Below are positions 38,698 to 50,939 of a stretch of 64,000 bases of DNA, one piece after another. The stretch spans positions 248,001 through 312,000 of the forward strand of contig NZ_AP019654.1 of the NCBI RefSeq assembly GCF_009938205.1, written 5' to 3'. Within the stretch, counting starts at the first letter, position 1; each line of letters begins with the position of its first letter. Both the position numbers and the translations under genes were made by a program. This DNA is from Vibrio panuliri (lineage in GTDB: Bacteria > Pseudomonadota > Gammaproteobacteria > Enterobacterales > Vibrionaceae). A model generated the notes under the pieces. The model was not told where the DNA came from. It was given only the letters and a program-made list of their open reading frames with translations, and made no database searches.

Positions 38698-38727
38698 AGC
38701 GGGCTTATGATTAAGTCCGCTTTTTTT
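38698..38727 (+). terminator. Terminator of rnr-rlmB
   Basis: AGCGGGCTTA and TAAGTCCGCT pair over ten positions (one G-U) around TGAT, then seven T residues. Confidence 0.92.
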
Positions 38728-38766
38728 ATTTAATGATGTCGCTAAATTGAATCGATGAGTTTAGGT

Positions 38767-38976
38767 ATGTCATTCCATAGACCGAAGAATGAGGGAGTAG
38801 GGAATCTATCAAATACATCTACTGGAGTTGTGAGATCCCCAACTCGTTCGTCCCTCACTCTTGAGGATGACAGTTTTGTCTTTGCAGGGAATCAAATACC
38901 CTTTACAGCTTCTTTATCCATACCAAATTCTCTATAGGATGAAGTCCGTTCCCGCATCTTGATTCCAGCTGTCATT
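38767..38976. repeat. Degenerate Vibrio-type interspersed inverted repeat
   Basis: TGTCATTCC (38768-38776) and GAGGATGACA (38863-38872) are inverted ends of a ~105-base unit whose inside has GGGAATCT and GAGATCCCCAACTCG; related pieces (AGGGAATC at 38886, GATTCCAGCTGTCATT at 38961) follow. Sequences of this type (GAGATTCC...GGATGACA) are scattered in Vibrio genomes. The copy appears decayed and may be two fused pieces. Short ORFs across it are not genes. Confidence 0.55.
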
Positions 38977-39001
38977 TCTCCGTTTATTTTTCAAACAGCA
39001 C

Positions 39002-39029
39002 TTGCAAGTAAAACTGTGATCTGTATAAT
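39002..39029 (+). promoter_or_regulatory. Promoter of the S10 operon
   Basis: TTGCAA at 39002-39007 and a perfect TATAAT at 39024-39029, 16 bases apart, give transcription from about 39036. This is the only strong promoter between the repeat and rpsJ. Confidence 0.85.
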
Positions 39030-39035
39030 GCAGCG

Positions 39036-39635
<600 letters not shown>

Positions 39636-39649
39636 GGGAGATTAGAATA

Positions 39650-40279
39650 ATGATTGGTCTAATCGGTCGTAAAGTGGGCATGACCCGCGTATTTACTGAA
39701 GAAGGCGTTTCTATCCCTGTAACTGTTGTTGAGGTTGAAGCGAACCGTGTAACTCAAGTTAAATCTCTTGAGACTGACGGCTACGCAGCAATCCAAGTTA
39801 CTGCTGGTTCTAAGAAAGCTAACCGCGTTACTAAACCAGAAGCTGGTCACTTTGCGAAAGCTGGTGTTGAAGCTGGTCGCGGTCTTTGGGAATTCCGTTT
39901 GGAAAACGGTGAATCGTTCGAAGTTGGTGCTGAACTAACTGTTGAACTATTCAACGAAACTAAGAAAGTAGACGTTACTGGTACATCTAAGGGTAAAGGT
40001 TTCCAAGGCGCTGTTAAGCGTTGGAACTTCCGTACTCAAGATATGACTCACGGTAACTCATTGTCTCACCGTGCACCTGGTTCAATTGGCCAATGTCAAA
40101 CTCCAGGCCGCGTGTTCAAAGGCAAGAAAATGGCAGGTCACATGGGTGCTGAGCGTGTAACGACTCAAAACCTAGAGATCGTACGTGTTGACGCTGAGCG
40201 CAATCTGCTTCTTATTAAAGGTGCAGTCCCAGGCGCAACTGGCGGTAACGTGATCGTTAAACCAGCTATTAAAGCATAA
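39650..40279 (+). CDS. rplC: 50S ribosomal protein L3
   Basis: 209 residues, full length. L3 starts 50S assembly near the peptidyl transferase centre. [18 protein letters not shown] at the start and the long loop [22 protein letters not shown] (with the Gln that PrmB methylates) are typical. Starts 14 bases after rpsJ. Confidence 0.99.
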   Translation: MIGLIGRKVGMTRVFTEEGVSIPVTVVEVEANRVTQVKSLETDGYAAIQVTAGSKKANRVTKPEAGHFAKAGVEAGRGLWEFRLENGESFEVGAELTVELFNETKKVDVTGTSKGKGFQGAVKRWNFRTQDMTHGNSLSHRAPGSIGQCQTPGRVFKGKKMAGHMGAERVTTQNLEIVRVDAERNLLLIKGAVPGATGGNVIVKPAIKA

Positions 40280-40296
40280 CGTCTCAGGAGTAAGTA

Positions 40297-40899
40297 ATGG
40301 AACTTATGGTTAAAGGTGCTGATGCACTGACTGTTTCTGAAACTACTTTCGGACGTGAGTTTAACGAAGCTCTTGTACACCAAGTAGTTGTTGCGTTTGC
40401 AGCAGGTGCTCGTCAAGGTACACGCGCTCAAAAAACACGTTCAGAAGTTTCTGGCGGTGGCGCTAAGCCATGGCGTCAAAAAGGTACTGGCCGTGCACGT
40501 GCTGGTACAATCCGTAGCCCAATCTGGCGTACAGGTGGTGTTACTTTTGCTGCGAAACCACAAGATCACAGCCAAAAAGTAAACAAAAAAATGTACCGTG
40601 GTGCTATGAAGAGCATTCTTTCTGAGCTAGTTCGTCAAGAGCGTCTAATCGTTGTTGATAACTTCTCTGTAGAAGCGCCAAAAACTAAAGAGCTAGTTGC
40701 TAAGCTTAAAGAGCTTGAGCTAAACGATGTACTAATCGTAACTGGCGAAGTAGACGAGAACCTATTCTTAGCTGCTCGTAACCTATACAAAGTTGATGCA
40801 CGTGATGCAGCTGGTATCGATCCAGTTTCTCTAATCGCATTCGACAAGGTTCTGATGACTGCTGAGGCAGTTAAGCAAGTTGAGGAGATGCTAGCATGA
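40297..40899 (+). CDS. rplD: 50S ribosomal protein L4
   Basis: 200 residues. L4 lines the exit tunnel; in enterobacteria it also represses the S10 operon through the leader. The tunnel loop [18 protein letters not shown] is intact. Its end overlaps the rplW start by 4 bases. Confidence 0.99.
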   Translation: MELMVKGADALTVSETTFGREFNEALVHQVVVAFAAGARQGTRAQKTRSEVSGGGAKPWRQKGTGRARAGTIRSPIWRTGGVTFAAKPQDHSQKVNKKMYRGAMKSILSELVRQERLIVVDNFSVEAPKTKELVAKLKELELNDVLIVTGEVDENLFLAARNLYKVDARDAAGIDPVSLIAFDKVLMTAEAVKQVEEMLA

Positions 40900-41198
40900 T
40901 CACTGAAGAGCGTATCCTAAAAGTTCTACGTGCACCGCACATCTCTGAAAAAGCAACTATGGCTGCAGAGAAAGCGAACACTATCGTTTTCAAAGTAGCT
41001 AAAGATGCAACTAAGAAAGAGATCAAAGCAGCTGTAGAAAAGCTATTTGAAGTTGAAGTTAAGTCTGTAAATACTCTTATCACTAAGGGTAAGACCAAAC
41101 GTCAAGGTCTACGCCAAGGTCGCCGCAGCGACGTTAAGAAAGCGTACGTTACTTTGAACGAAGGTCAAGATCTTGACTTTGTTGGCGGCGCGGAATAA
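40896..41198 (+). CDS. rplW: 50S ribosomal protein L23
   Basis: 100 residues. L23 sits at the tunnel exit and is the docking site for trigger factor and [25 protein letters not shown] is the family start. Translationally coupled to rplD. Confidence 0.99.
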   Translation: MITEERILKVLRAPHISEKATMAAEKANTIVFKVAKDATKKEIKAAVEKLFEVEVKSVNTLITKGKTKRQGLRQGRRSDVKKAYVTLNEGQDLDFVGGAE

Positions 41199-41214
41199 CA
41201 GGAGTAGTTGAGAA

Positions 41215-42338
<1,124 letters not shown>

Positions 42339-42348
42339 GGAGTAAATG

Positions 42349-42681
42349 ATGGAAGCTATTGCTAAACATAACTTTGCTCGCATTTCGCCTCAGAAAGCTC
42401 GCTTAGTTGCAGATCAAATTCGTGGTAAAAACGTTGACCAAGCACTAGAAATCTTGACTTTCAGCAACAAAAAAGCTGCTGAACTAATCAAGAAAGTTCT
42501 TGAATCAGCTATCGCGAATGCGGAGCACAACGAAGGTGCAGATATCGACGATCTAAATGTCGCTAAAATCTTCGTAGATGAAGGCCCTATCATGAAGCGT
42601 ATTATGCCTCGTGCTAAAGGTCGTGCGGATCGTATCTTGAAGCGTTCAAGCCACATCACTGTTGTTGTAGCAGATCGCTAA
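42349..42681 (+). CDS. rplV: 50S ribosomal protein L22
   Basis: 110 residues. L22 lines the exit tunnel with L4; its beta-hairpin (around 80-100, [21 protein letters not shown]) is complete. ATG 42349 follows the AGGAG site better than an adjacent ATG at 42346. Confidence 0.99.
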   Translation: MEAIAKHNFARISPQKARLVADQIRGKNVDQALEILTFSNKKAAELIKKVLESAIANAEHNEGADIDDLNVAKIFVDEGPIMKRIMPRAKGRADRILKRSSHITVVVADR

Positions 42682-42700
42682 GAGACTAGGAGAGTAAGCA

Positions 42701-43399
42701 ATGGGTCAAAAAGTACATCCAAATGGTATTCGTCTTGGCATCGTTAAGCCTTGGAATGCTACATGGTTTGCTAATACCAAAGATTTCGCTGACAACCTAG
42801 ACGGCGACTTCAAGGTACGTCAGTTCCTTACAAGTGAACTGAAAAAAGCATCACTTTCACGTATCGTTATCGAGCGTCCTGCTAAGAGCATCCGTGTGAC
42901 TATTCACACTGCTCGCCCAGGTGTAGTTATCGGTAAGAAAGGTGAAGACGTAGAAAAACTACGTGCAGCTGTAGCGAAAATCGCAGGTGTACCAGCGCAA
43001 ATTAACATCGCTGAAGTACGTAAGCCTGAGCTTGACGCTCAACTTGTTGGTGATAGCATCGCGTCTCAGCTAGAGCGTCGTGTTATGTTCCGTCGTGCTA
43101 TGAAGCGCGCGGTACAAAACGCTATGCGTCTAGGCGCTAAAGGCATCAAAGTGGAAGTAAGCGGTCGTCTAGGCGGCGCTGAAATTGCACGTTCTGAGTG
43201 GTACCGTGAAGGTCGTGTGCCTCTACACACTCTACGTGCTGACATTGATTACGCAACTTCTTCGGCTCACACTCAATACGGTGTGATCGGCATTAAAGTT
43301 TGGATCTTCAAAGGTGAGATTCTAGGCGGTATGCCAGCAGCTAACGCTGTAGAGCCTAAGGCTGACAAGCCTAAGAAGCAGCGCAAAGGCCGTAAGTAA
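42701..43399 (+). CDS. rpsC: 30S ribosomal protein S3
   Basis: 232 residues. S3 forms part of the mRNA entry and its helicase activity; the KH domain motif [13 protein letters not shown] (about 62-74) is clear. [21 protein letters not shown] is the start. A Lys-rich tail ends the protein. Confidence 0.99.
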   Translation: MGQKVHPNGIRLGIVKPWNATWFANTKDFADNLDGDFKVRQFLTSELKKASLSRIVIERPAKSIRVTIHTARPGVVIGKKGEDVEKLRAAVAKIAGVPAQINIAEVRKPELDAQLVGDSIASQLERRVMFRRAMKRAVQNAMRLGAKGIKVEVSGRLGGAEIARSEWYREGRVPLHTLRADIDYATSSAHTQYGVIGIKVWIFKGEILGGMPAANAVEPKADKPKKQRKGRK

Positions 43400-43410
43400 G
43401 GAGTCGACAG

Positions 43411-43821
43411 ATGCTACAACCTAAACGTACTAAGTTCCGTAAGGTTCAGACTGGTCGTAACCGTGGTCTAGCTAAAGGTACTGATGTAAGCTTCGGCGAA
43501 TTCGGTCTTAAAGCTGTTGGCCGTGGTCGTCTAACTGCTCGTCAAATCGAAGCGGCACGTCGTGCAATGACACGTCACGTTAAGCGTCAAGGTAAAATCT
43601 GGATCCGTGTGTTCCCAGACAAACCAATCACAGAAAAACCACTTGAAGTTCGTCAAGGTAAGGGTAAAGGTAACGTTGAGTACTGGGTAGCCCAAATCCA
43701 ACCTGGTAAGGTTATGTACGAAATGGGTGGTGTACCTGAAGAATTGGCGCGTGAAGCGTTCCGCCTAGCGGCTCGTAAACTGCCATTCAAAACTACATTT
43801 GTAACTAAGCAGGTGATGTGA
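43411..43821 (+). CDS. rplP: 50S ribosomal protein L16
   Basis: 136 residues. L16 contacts the A-site tRNA region. [18 protein letters not shown] and the region [20 protein letters not shown], with the arginine that is hydroxylated in E. coli, are intact. The stop overlaps the rpmC start (TGATG). Confidence 0.99.
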
Positions 43822-44012
43822 TGAAAGCACAAGATCTACGCGAAAAGAGCGTTGAAGAGCTTAACGCTGAGCTATTGAATTTGCTACGCGAACAGTTCAA
43901 CCTGCGCATGCAGGCTGCTACTGGTCAACTACAGCAAACTCATACTCTGAAAGCTGTACGCCGTGATATCGCACGTGTGAAAACTGTTTTGACTGAGAAG
44001 GCAGGCGCATAA
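43821..44012 (+). CDS. rpmC: 50S ribosomal protein L29
   Basis: 63 residues, two helices, at the tunnel exit next to L23. [19 protein letters not shown] is the typical start. The ATG at 43821 shares a base with the rplP stop, and its own stop overlaps the rpsQ start by one base (TAATG). Confidence 0.98.
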   Translation: MKAQDLREKSVEELNAELLNLLREQFNLRMQAATGQLQQTHTLKAVRRDIARVKTVLTEKAGA

Positions 44013-44266
44013 TGAGCGAAGTAAAACGTACTCAACAAGGTCGTGTAGTTAGCGACAAGATGGACAAGTCTATCGTAGTTGCTATCGAACGTTTCGTGAA
44101 ACACCCGATCTACGGTAAATTCGTAAAACGTACGACTAAAGTTCACGCACATGACGAGAACAACGAGTGTGGCCTAGGCGACACAGTTGAAATCGCTGAG
44201 TGTCGTCCACTGTCTAAGACTAAGTCTTGGACTTTGGTAAAAGTTCTAGAAAAAGCGAAAGGCTAA
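44012..44266 (+). CDS. rpsQ: 30S ribosomal protein S17
   Basis: 84 residues. A primary 16S rRNA-binding protein with an OB fold; [28 protein letters not shown] is split across the typical family stretch (positions about 10-37). Last gene of the S10 operon, followed by a terminator. Confidence 0.99.
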   Translation: MSEVKRTQQGRVVSDKMDKSIVVAIERFVKHPIYGKFVKRTTKVHAHDENNECGLGDTVEIAECRPLSKTKSWTLVKVLEKAKG

Positions 44267-44289
44267 TCCTTAGCTAATTCTATGAAATT

Positions 44290-44327
44290 AAACGGCTCCA
44301 AAATTATTTTGGGGCCGTTTATTTTTT
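44290..44327 (+). terminator. Terminator between S10 and spc operons
   Basis: AAACGGCTCCAAAA pairs with TTTTGGGGCCGTTT over 14 positions (one T-G) around TTA and is followed by six T residues. Confidence 0.94.
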
Positions 44328-44350
44328 GACTACCCAATCACAAAAAAGGG

Positions 44351-44359
44351 TGGTACAAT
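44351..44359 (+). promoter_or_regulatory. Extended -10 promoter of the spc operon
   Basis: TGGTACAAT combines the TGN extension with TACAAT, 72 bases before rplN. A good -35 at the right spacing is absent (TTGACT at 44326 is 22 bases away), which fits an extended -10 promoter. Confidence 0.6.
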
Positions 44360-44430
44360 TCGCGTCCCTTTTAAAGAGGCAGCCCGACCCGTGATGGGTC
44401 TAGTTATTAATATTTAGCGGAGCACTAACA

Positions 44431-44802
44431 ATGATCCAAATGCAAAGTACACTTGACGCAGCTGATAACTCAGGCGCGCGCAAGGTAATGTGTATTAAGG
44501 TCCTGGGTGGCTCACACCGCCGTTATGCACATATCGGTGACGTCATCAAAGTTACTGTTAAGGAAGCAATTCCTCGCGGTAAAGTTAAGAAAGGTGATGT
44601 TCTGAAGGCGGTTGTCGTGCGCACTCGCAAAGGCGTTCGTCGTCCAGACGGTTCTGTCATTCGCTTCGACCGTAATGCTTGCGTATTGTTGAACGACAAC
44701 ACTGAGCAACCAATCGGTACACGTATCTTTGGCCCTGTGACACGTGAGCTTCGTGGCGATAAGTTCATGAAGATCGTTTCACTGGCTCCAGAAGTTCTGT
44801 AA
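44431..44802 (+). CDS. rplN: 50S ribosomal protein L14
   Basis: 123 residues. L14 forms intersubunit bridges and is a docking site for Rsf[26 protein letters not shown] is the family start (read in parts). First gene of the spc operon, preceded by its own promoter. Confidence 0.99.
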   Translation: MIQMQSTLDAADNSGARKVMCIKVLGGSHRRYAHIGDVIKVTVKEAIPRGKVKKGDVLKAVVVRTRKGVRRPDGSVIRFDRNACVLLNDNTEQPIGTRIFGPVTRELRGDKFMKIVSLAPEVL

Positions 44803-44815
44803 GGAGCGCTAAGAG

Positions 44816-45133
44816 ATGGCAGCTAAAATCCGTCGTAACGACGAAGTAATCGTTCTTGCTGGTAAAGACCAAGGCAAGAAAGGTAAAGTAACTAAGGTTC
44901 TGGCAACTGGTAAAGTTATCGTAGAAGGTATCAATCTAGTTAAGAAACACCAAAAACCTGTTCCTGCACTAGGTATCCAAGGCGGTATCGTAGAGCAAGA
45001 AGCAGCTATTGATGTATCTAACGTTGCAATCTTCAACGCAGCTACTGGTAAGGCAGACCGCATCGGTTTCCGTATCGAAGACGGTAAGAAAGTTCGTTTC
45101 TTTAAGTCTAACGGCGAAACTGTTTCTAACTAA
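44816..45133 (+). CDS. rplX: 50S ribosomal protein L24
   Basis: 105 residues. An early 50S assembly protein with a KOW motif: [20 protein letters not shown] (about 8-27). Ends with the family-specific basic stretch. Confidence 0.99.
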   Translation: MAAKIRRNDEVIVLAGKDQGKKGKVTKVLATGKVIVEGINLVKKHQKPVPALGIQGGIVEQEAAIDVSNVAIFNAATGKADRIGFRIEDGKKVRFFKSNGETVSN

Positions 45134-45157
45134 TAGAAAGTAATTTGGAGTTCTACT

Positions 45158-45697
45158 ATGGCGAAACTGCATGATTACTACAAGTCGTCTGTAGTCGCTG
45201 AACTGACCAAAGAGTTCAGCTACACAAGCGTCATGCAAGTCCCTAGAATCGAAAAGATCACCCTTAACATGGGTGTGGGTGAAGCAATCAACGATAAGAA
45301 ACTGCTAGAAAACGCAGCTGCTGATATGGCAACGATCTCTGGTCAAAAGCCACTTATCACTAAAGCTCGTAAATCTGTTGCAGGTTTCAAAATCCGTGAA
45401 GGCTACCCAATCGGTTGTAAAGTAACCTTGCGTGGCGAACGTATGTGGGATTTTCTTGAGCGTTTGATTAACATCGCTCTACCACGTGTACGTGACTTCC
45501 GTGGTGTTAGCGCTAAGTCTTTTGACGGACGCGGTAACTACAGCATGGGCGTTCGCGAGCAAATCATCTTCCCGGAAATCGACTTTGATAAAGTTGATCG
45601 TGTCCGCGGTCTTGATATCACTATCACGACGTCTGCTGGTTCCGATGAGGAAGGCCGTGCTCTGCTGGCTGCCTTTAACTTCCCATTCCGTAAGTAA
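45158..45697 (+). CDS. rplE: 50S ribosomal protein L5
   Basis: 179 residues. L5 binds 5S rRNA and contacts P-site t[19 protein letters not shown] and GGNYSMGV-like [18 protein letters not shown] are conserved. Follows rplX by 24 bases. Confidence 0.99.
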   Translation: MAKLHDYYKSSVVAELTKEFSYTSVMQVPRIEKITLNMGVGEAINDKKLLENAAADMATISGQKPLITKARKSVAGFKIREGYPIGCKVTLRGERMWDFLERLINIALPRVRDFRGVSAKSFDGRGNYSMGVREQIIFPEIDFDKVDRVRGLDITITTSAGSDEEGRALLAAFNFPFRK

Positions 45698-45714
45698 GGT
45701 GAAGGGTTACTGTT

Positions 45715-46020
45715 ATGGCTAAAAATTCAATGAAAGCACGTGAAGCAAAACGTGCGAAGCTAGTAGCTAAGTTCGCTGAAAAGCGTGCTGCGCTTAAAGC
45801 TATCATTAGCGATGTAAACGCATCTGAAGAAGATCGTTGGAACGCAGTTCTTAAACTGCAAGCTCTTCCACGCGATTCAAGTGCATCACGTCAGCGCAAC
45901 CGTTGCAACCAAACTGGTCGCCCACACGGTTACCTACGTAAGTTCGGTCTAAGCCGTATCAAAGTTCGCGAAGCTTGCATGAAAGGCGAGATTCCTGGAC
46001 TTCGTAAGGCTAGCTGGTAA
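45715..46020 (+). CDS. rpsN: 30S ribosomal protein S14 (long, zinc-free type)
   Basis: 101 residues, the long form without the four-cysteine zinc motif of the short form. [20 protein letters not shown] and [17 protein letters not shown] are the signature stretches. Binds the 30S head next to S19. Confidence 0.99.
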   Translation: MAKNSMKAREAKRAKLVAKFAEKRAALKAIISDVNASEEDRWNAVLKLQALPRDSSASRQRNRCNQTGRPHGYLRKFGLSRIKVREACMKGEIPGLRKASW

Positions 46021-46049
46021 TTGCCACTTAATCATTTGGAGTAAATCAT

Positions 46050-46442
46050 ATGAGCATGCAAGATCCGATTTCGGATATGCTGACCCGCGTTCGTAACGGT
46101 CAGGCAGCAAACAAAGTTGCTGTAAAAATGCCTTCTTCAAAGCTTAAAGTTGCAATTGCTGCACTACTAAAAGCTGAAGGTTACATCGTTGACTTCGCTG
46201 TTGAAGGCGAAGCAAAACCTGAGCTAGAAGTTACTCTTAAGTACTTCCAAGCGAAACCAGTAATCGAGCAACTTAAGCGTGTTTCTCGTCCAGGTCTACG
46301 TGTTTACAAGAAGAAAGATCAACTTCCTTCTGTAATGGGTGGCCTAGGTGTTGCTATCGTTTCTACTTCCAAGGGTCTTATGTCAGACCGCGCTGCTCGT
46401 AAAGCAGGTCTTGGTGGTGAAATCATCTGTTACGTTGCGTAA
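46050..46442 (+). CDS. rpsH: 30S ribosomal protein S8
   Basis: 130 residues. S8 binds helix 21 of 16S rRNA and in E. coli represses part of the spc operon by binding the rplE mRNA region. [20 protein letters not shown] and the C-terminal [20 protein letters not shown] are typical. Confidence 0.99.
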   Translation: MSMQDPISDMLTRVRNGQAANKVAVKMPSSKLKVAIAALLKAEGYIVDFAVEGEAKPELEVTLKYFQAKPVIEQLKRVSRPGLRVYKKKDQLPSVMGGLGVAIVSTSKGLMSDRAARKAGLGGEIICYVA

Positions 46443-46452
46443 GGAGTAGACT

Positions 46453-46986
46453 ATGTCTCGTGTTGCTAAAGCACCTGTCGCTATTCCAGCTGGCGTAGAG
46501 GTGAAACTAAACGGCCAAGAAATCACTATCAAAGGCGCTAAGGGCGAGCTATCTCGTGTACTTAACGACGCAGTAGTGATCGCTCAGGAAGAAAACAACC
46601 TTACATTCGGTCCTAAAGAAGGTGTTGTAAACGCATGGGCTCAAGCAGGTACTGCTCGCGCTCTAGTTAACAACATGGTTATCGGTGTGACTGAAGGCTT
46701 TACGAAGAAGCTAGTTCTTAAAGGTGTTGGTTACCGTGCTGCTATCAAAGGCAACGCTGTAGGTCTAACACTAGGCTTCTCTCACCCAGTTGAGCACGAG
46801 TTGCCAGCGGGTGTAACAGCTGAGTGTCCAAGCCAAACTGAAATCGTACTAACTGGTTGCGACAAGCAAGTAGTTGGTCAAGTTGCGGCTGACATTCGTT
46901 CTTACCGTCAACCTGAGCCTTACAAAGGTAAAGGTGTTCGTTACGCAGATGAAAATGTGCGTACTAAAGAAGCTAAGAAGAAGTAA
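46453..46986 (+). CDS. rplF: 50S ribosomal protein L6
   Basis: 177 residues. L6 lies near the GTPase centre. Two similar domains; the C-terminal signature [14 protein letters not shown] is intact. Starts 10 bases after rpsH. Confidence 0.99.
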   Translation: MSRVAKAPVAIPAGVEVKLNGQEITIKGAKGELSRVLNDAVVIAQEENNLTFGPKEGVVNAWAQAGTARALVNNMVIGVTEGFTKKLVLKGVGYRAAIKGNAVGLTLGFSHPVEHELPAGVTAECPSQTEIVLTGCDKQVVGQVAADIRSYRQPEPYKGKGVRYADENVRTKEAKKK

Positions 46987-46995
46987 GGTAACACT

Positions 46996-47349
46996 ATGGA
47001 TAAGAAAGCATCTCGCATCCGTCGTGCTACACGTGCACGTCGTAAGATTGCAGAACTGGGTGCAACTCGCCTAGTAGTACACCGTACTCCTCGTCACGTG
47101 TACGCACAGGTGATTGCGGCTAACGGCTCTGAAGTTATCGCTGCAGCATCTACTGTAGAAAAAGCGATCCGTGAGCAAGTGAAATACACTGGTAACATCG
47201 ATGCAGCTAAAGCAGTAGGTAAAGCTGTTGCTGAGCGCGCTCTTGAAAAAGGCGTATCTGCAGTTGCATTCGATCGTTCTGGTTTCCAATACCACGGTCG
47301 AGTAGCGGCGCTAGCAGAATCTGCTCGCGAAGCTGGTCTGAAATTCTAA
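46996..47349 (+). CDS. rplR: 50S ribosomal protein L18
   Basis: 117 residues. L18 binds 5S rRNA with L5. [17 protein letters not shown] and the [22 protein letters not shown] end are conserved. Confidence 0.99.
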   Translation: MDKKASRIRRATRARRKIAELGATRLVVHRTPRHVYAQVIAANGSEVIAAASTVEKAIREQVKYTGNIDAAKAVGKAVAERALEKGVSAVAFDRSGFQYHGRVAALAESAREAGLKF

Positions 47350-47363
47350 GGTAGGGTTGGAAG

Positions 47364-47867
47364 ATGGCTAAAGAACAACAAGTTCAAGCGAATGATTTGC
47401 AAGAAAAGCTAATCGCAGTTAACCGCGTTTCTAAAACGGTTAAAGGCGGTCGAATCATGAGCTTTACTGCACTAACTGTAGTTGGTGACGGTAACGGTCG
47501 TGTAGGTTTCGGTTACGGCAAAGCTCGTGAAGTACCTGCAGCGATCCAAAAAGCAATGGAAAAAGCGCGTCGTAACATGATTACTGTTGCGCTAAACGAA
47601 GGCACTCTTCACCACCCAGTGAAAGGTCGCCACTCGGGCTCTAAAGTTTACATGCAGCCTGCTGCAGAAGGTACTGGTGTTATCGCAGGTGGTGCGATGC
47701 GTGCAGTACTAGAAGTTGCTGGCGTACATAACGTACTATCTAAAGCATACGGTTCTACGAACCCTATCAACATCGTTCGTGCTACGATCGATGCACTAGG
47801 TAGCGTTAAGTCACCAGAAATGGTTGCTGCTAAACGTGGTCTAACTGTTGAATCTATTTCGGAGTAA
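47364..47867 (+). CDS. rpsE: 30S ribosomal protein S5
   Basis: 167 residues. S5 takes part in accuracy of decoding and mRNA unwinding. The dsRNA-binding-like start ([19 protein letters not shown]) and [19 protein letters not shown] are typical; residues linked to spectinomycin sensitivity lie in the first loop and look normal. Confidence 0.99.
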   Translation: MAKEQQVQANDLQEKLIAVNRVSKTVKGGRIMSFTALTVVGDGNGRVGFGYGKAREVPAAIQKAMEKARRNMITVALNEGTLHHPVKGRHSGSKVYMQPAAEGTGVIAGGAMRAVLEVAGVHNVLSKAYGSTNPINIVRATIDALGSVKSPEMVAAKRGLTVESISE

Positions 47868-47874
47868 GAACACC

Positions 47875-48051
47875 ATGGCAACTATTAAAGTAACTCAAAC
47901 TAAAAGCTCAATTGGTCGCCTGCCAAAGCACAAAGCTACTTTGCGCGGTCTAGGCCTTCGTAAAATCAACCACACAGTAGAACTTGAAGATACTCCGTGC
48001 GTGCGCGGCATGATCAACAAGGTTTACTACATGGTTAAAGTTGAGGAGTAA
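47875..48051 (+). CDS. rpmD: 50S ribosomal protein L30
   Basis: 58 residues. [19 protein letters not shown] and [20 protein letters not shown] are the family stretches. The ATG at 47875 comes 8 bases after rpsE and follows a GGAG; longer frames overlap rpsE and are not used. Confidence 0.99.
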
Positions 48052-48056
48052 TCAGA

Positions 48057-48491
48057 ATGCGTTTGAATACTCTTGCACCAGCTACTGGTTCTAAGCACGC
48101 TCCTAAGCGTGTGGGCCGTGGTATTGGTTCTGGCCTAGGTAAAACTGGTGGCCGTGGCCATAAAGGTCAAAAGTCACGCTCTGGCGGTAAAGTACGTCCA
48201 GGTTTTGAAGGCGGTCAGATGCCTCTAAAACAACGTCTACCTAAATTCGGTTTCACTTCTCGTAAGAGCCTAGTGTCTGCTGAAGTTCGTCTAGCTGAGC
48301 TAGCGAAAGTTGAAGGTGACGTAGTAGATCTAAACAGCCTGAAAGCTGCTAACGTAATCACTAAGAACATCGAATTTGTTAAAGTTGTTCTTTCTGGTGA
48401 AATCAGCAAGTCAGTGACTGTTAAAGGTCTACGTGTGACTAAAGGCGCTAAAGCTGCTATCGAAGCTGCAGGCGGTAAAGTAGAAGAATAA
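48057..48491 (+). CDS. rplO: 50S ribosomal protein L15
   Basis: 144 residues. A late assembly protein with the long Gly/Lys/Arg-rich N-terminus [17 protein letters not shown] that threads into 23S rRNA. Directly before secY. Confidence 0.99.
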   Translation: MRLNTLAPATGSKHAPKRVGRGIGSGLGKTGGRGHKGQKSRSGGKVRPGFEGGQMPLKQRLPKFGFTSRKSLVSAEVRLAELAKVEGDVVDLNSLKAANVITKNIEFVKVVLSGEISKSVTVKGLRVTKGAKAAIEAAGGKVEE

Positions 48492-48511
48492 TCTTCGAAG
48501 GAAAGGTACAG

Positions 48512-49846
48512 ATGGCTAAAAAACCAGGACAAGATTTTAGTAGTGCGAAGAATGGATTGGCGGAGTTAAAATCGCGCCTATTGTTTGTATTAGGTGCACT
48601 TTTAGTATTCCGTGCAGGTTCTTTCGTGCCAATCCCTGGTATTGACGCAGCTGTACTTGCCGATTTGTTCGATCAGCAAAAAGGTACCATCGTTGAAATG
48701 TTTAACATGTTCTCCGGTGGTGCTCTTGAGCGTGCATCTATATTAGCGTTGGGCATCATGCCGTATATTTCGGCGTCAATTGTTGTCCAACTGCTAACTG
48801 TAGTTCATCCAGCGTTAGCTGAACTCAAAAAAGAGGGTGAAGCAGGCCGTCGTAAGATCAGCCAATATACACGCTACGGCACGCTTGTACTTGCAACATT
48901 CCAAGCTATTGGTATTGCAACTGGCCTACCAAACATGGTCGACAATCTGGTTGTTATCAACCAAACCATGTTTACGCTAATTGCTACCGTAAGTTTAGTA
49001 ACCGGCACCATGTTCCTAATGTGGTTAGGTGAACAAATTACAGAGCGTGGAATCGGTAACGGTATTTCGCTACTGATTTTTGCAGGTATTGTTGCTGGAT
49101 TGCCTTCAGCAATCGGTCAAACAATCGAGCAAGCGCGTCAAGGTGAACTGCATGTACTTCTTCTGCTGTTGATTGGTGTACTTGCTTTTGCAGTTATCTA
49201 CTTTGTTGTTTTCATGGAGCGTGGTCAACGTCGTATCGTTGTTAACTACGCGAAGCGTCAACAAGGTCGTAAAGTATTTGCTGCGCAAAGCACTCACTTG
49301 CCACTTAAAATTAATATGGCAGGTGTTATTCCAGCAATCTTCGCATCGAGCATTATCCTGTTCCCAGGAACACTGGCACAGTGGTTTGGTCAGAACGGTG
49401 AGAGCAGCGCGTTCGGTTGGTTAACTGACGTGTCTTTGGCTCTTAGCCCAGGTCAACCTCTGTATGTAATGCTTTATGCAGCAGCTATTATCTTCTTCTG
49501 TTTCTTCTATACCGCGTTGGTGTTTAACCCGCGTGAAACAGCAGATAACTTGAAGAAGTCTGGTGCATTCGTACCCGGTATCCGCCCAGGCGAGCAGACT
49601 GCCAAATACATTGATAAAGTAATGACCCGTTTAACCTTAGCTGGTGCGATGTACATTACCTTTATCTGTCTGATCCCAGAGTTCATGATGGTCGCGTGGA
49701 ACGTACGTTTCTACTTCGGCGGTACTTCACTACTCATCGTAGTGGTAGTAATTATGGACTTTATGGCACAGGTACAGACTCATCTGATGTCTCAACAGTA
49801 TGATTCTGTGTTGAAGAAAGCGAATCTGAAAGGCTATGGCCGTTAA
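48512..49846 (+). CDS. secY: Preprotein translocase subunit SecY
   Basis: 444 residues, ten membrane segments. SecY is the channel of the Sec translocon with SecE and Sec[21 protein letters not shown] at the first segment, [21 protein letters not shown] and the cytoplasmic-loop YAKRQQGRK are typical. Located between rplO and rpmJ as in E. coli. Confidence 0.99.
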   Translation: MAKKPGQDFSSAKNGLAELKSRLLFVLGALLVFRAGSFVPIPGIDAAVLADLFDQQKGTIVEMFNMFSGGALERASILALGIMPYISASIVVQLLTVVHPALAELKKEGEAGRRKISQYTRYGTLVLATFQAIGIATGLPNMVDNLVVINQTMFTLIATVSLVTGTMFLMWLGEQITERGIGNGISLLIFAGIVAGLPSAIGQTIEQARQGELHVLLLLLIGVLAFAVIYFVVFMERGQRRIVVNYAKRQQGRKVFAAQSTHLPLKINMAGVIPAIFASSIILFPGTLAQWFGQNGESSAFGWLTDVSLALSPGQPLYVMLYAAAIIFFCFFYTALVFNPRETADNLKKSGAFVPGIRPGEQTAKYIDKVMTRLTLAGAMYITFICLIPEFMMVAWNVRFYFGGTSLLIVVVVIMDFMAQVQTHLMSQQYDSVLKKANLKGYGR

Positions 49847-49885
49847 TACGGCGGTAGTGTCAGATTTCATTTACGGAGTTTAGCA

Positions 49886-49999
49886 ATGAAAGTTCGTGCT
49901 TCCGTTAAAAAAATCTGCCGTAACTGTAAAGTTATCAAGCGTAACGGTGTCGTTCGCGTGATTTGCAGTGAGCCAAAGCACAAGCAGCGCCAAGGCTAA
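49886..49999 (+). CDS. rpmJ: 50S ribosomal protein L36 (zinc-binding form)
   Basis: 37 residues. The sequence [14 protein letters not shown], then [13 protein letters not shown], keeps Cys11, Cys14, Cys27 and His32 that bind zinc. The ATG at 49886 follows GGAG at 49875. Last gene of the spc operon; many genomes carry a zinc-free paralogue elsewhere. Confidence 0.98.
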
Positions 50000-50016
50000 T
50001 CAGCAGAAATTTTTAC

Positions 50017-50045
50017 TTGAAATGTAAGGTAGTGTCGAGTATATT
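50017..50045 (+). promoter_or_regulatory. Promoter of the alpha operon inside a hairpin
   Basis: TTGAAA at 50017-50022 and TATATT at 50040-50045 are exactly 17 bases apart. The -10 falls in the loop of the hairpin at 50026-50059, so promoter and spc terminator share DNA. Confidence 0.75.
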
Positions 50046-50061
50046 CCTCGGCCTACCTTTT
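50026..50061 (+). terminator. Hairpin after rpmJ (probable weak spc terminator)
   Basis: AAGGTAG (50026-50032) pairs with CTACCTT (50053-50059), with an inner CGAG/CTCG stem, and is followed by only a short T run (TTTT to 50061), so termination may be partial and let spc transcripts run into rpsM. Confidence 0.6.
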
Positions 50062-50160
50062 GCGTGCAAAAGAAGTAGTACTCCGCAGCGTATCCGAGAC
50101 GGGCTTTGCTGCGGCTAATTCTTTTAAGAAACACTATGGAGTGAATAATGGCCCGTATAG
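50054..50160 (+). promoter_or_regulatory. Alpha operon ribosome-binding leader (S4-responsive, candidate)
   Basis: The ~100-base leader ahead of rpsM contains complementary pieces (TTGCGTGCAAAAG, CCGCAGCG...GCTGCGG at about 50083-50114) that could form the pseudoknot bound by S4 to repress rpsM-rplQ in enterobacteria. Assigned by position and by these complementary stretches; not folded. Confidence 0.55.
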
Positions 50161-50504
50161 CAGGCATTAACATTCCTGATCAAAAACACGCTGTGATTGC
50201 ACTTACGTCAATCTACGGCATCGGTAAGACTCGCTCAAAAGCTATCCTAGCTGAAGTGGGTATTGCTGAAGATGTTAAGATCAGTGAACTATCTGATGAA
50301 CAGATCGATCAACTGCGTGATGGTGTAGCTAAGTACACTGTAGAAGGTGATCTACGTCGTGAAGTATCTATGAACATCAAGCGTCTTATGGACCTTGGCT
50401 GTTACCGTGGTCTTCGTCATCGTCGCAGTCTACCACTACGTGGACAGCGTACTAAAACCAACGCTCGCACCCGTAAGGGTCCGCGTAAGCCGATCAAGAA
50501 ATAA
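50148..50504 (+). CDS. rpsM: 30S ribosomal protein S13
   Basis: 118 residues. S13 contacts P-site tRNA and the 50S subunit. [21 protein letters not shown] and the C-terminal [21 protein letters not shown] are typical. First gene of the alpha operon. Confidence 0.99.
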   Translation: MARIAGINIPDQKHAVIALTSIYGIGKTRSKAILAEVGIAEDVKISELSDEQIDQLRDGVAKYTVEGDLRREVSMNIKRLMDLGCYRGLRHRRSLPLRGQRTKTNARTRKGPRKPIKK

Positions 50505-50516
50505 TCGGGAAGGTAG

Positions 50517-50912
<396 letters not shown>

Positions 50913-50939
50913 CGTTTCTAGGACTATTGGAGAAGAATC

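Noticed and set aside
38755..38937. 60-codon ORF upstream of the S10 promoter
   Set aside because: It is the translation of the degenerate interspersed repeat and lacks a ribosome binding site.
44326..44359. TTGACT paired with TACAAT as a conventional spc promoter
   Set aside because: Spacing is 22 bases; the TGG extension makes an extended -10 reading more likely.
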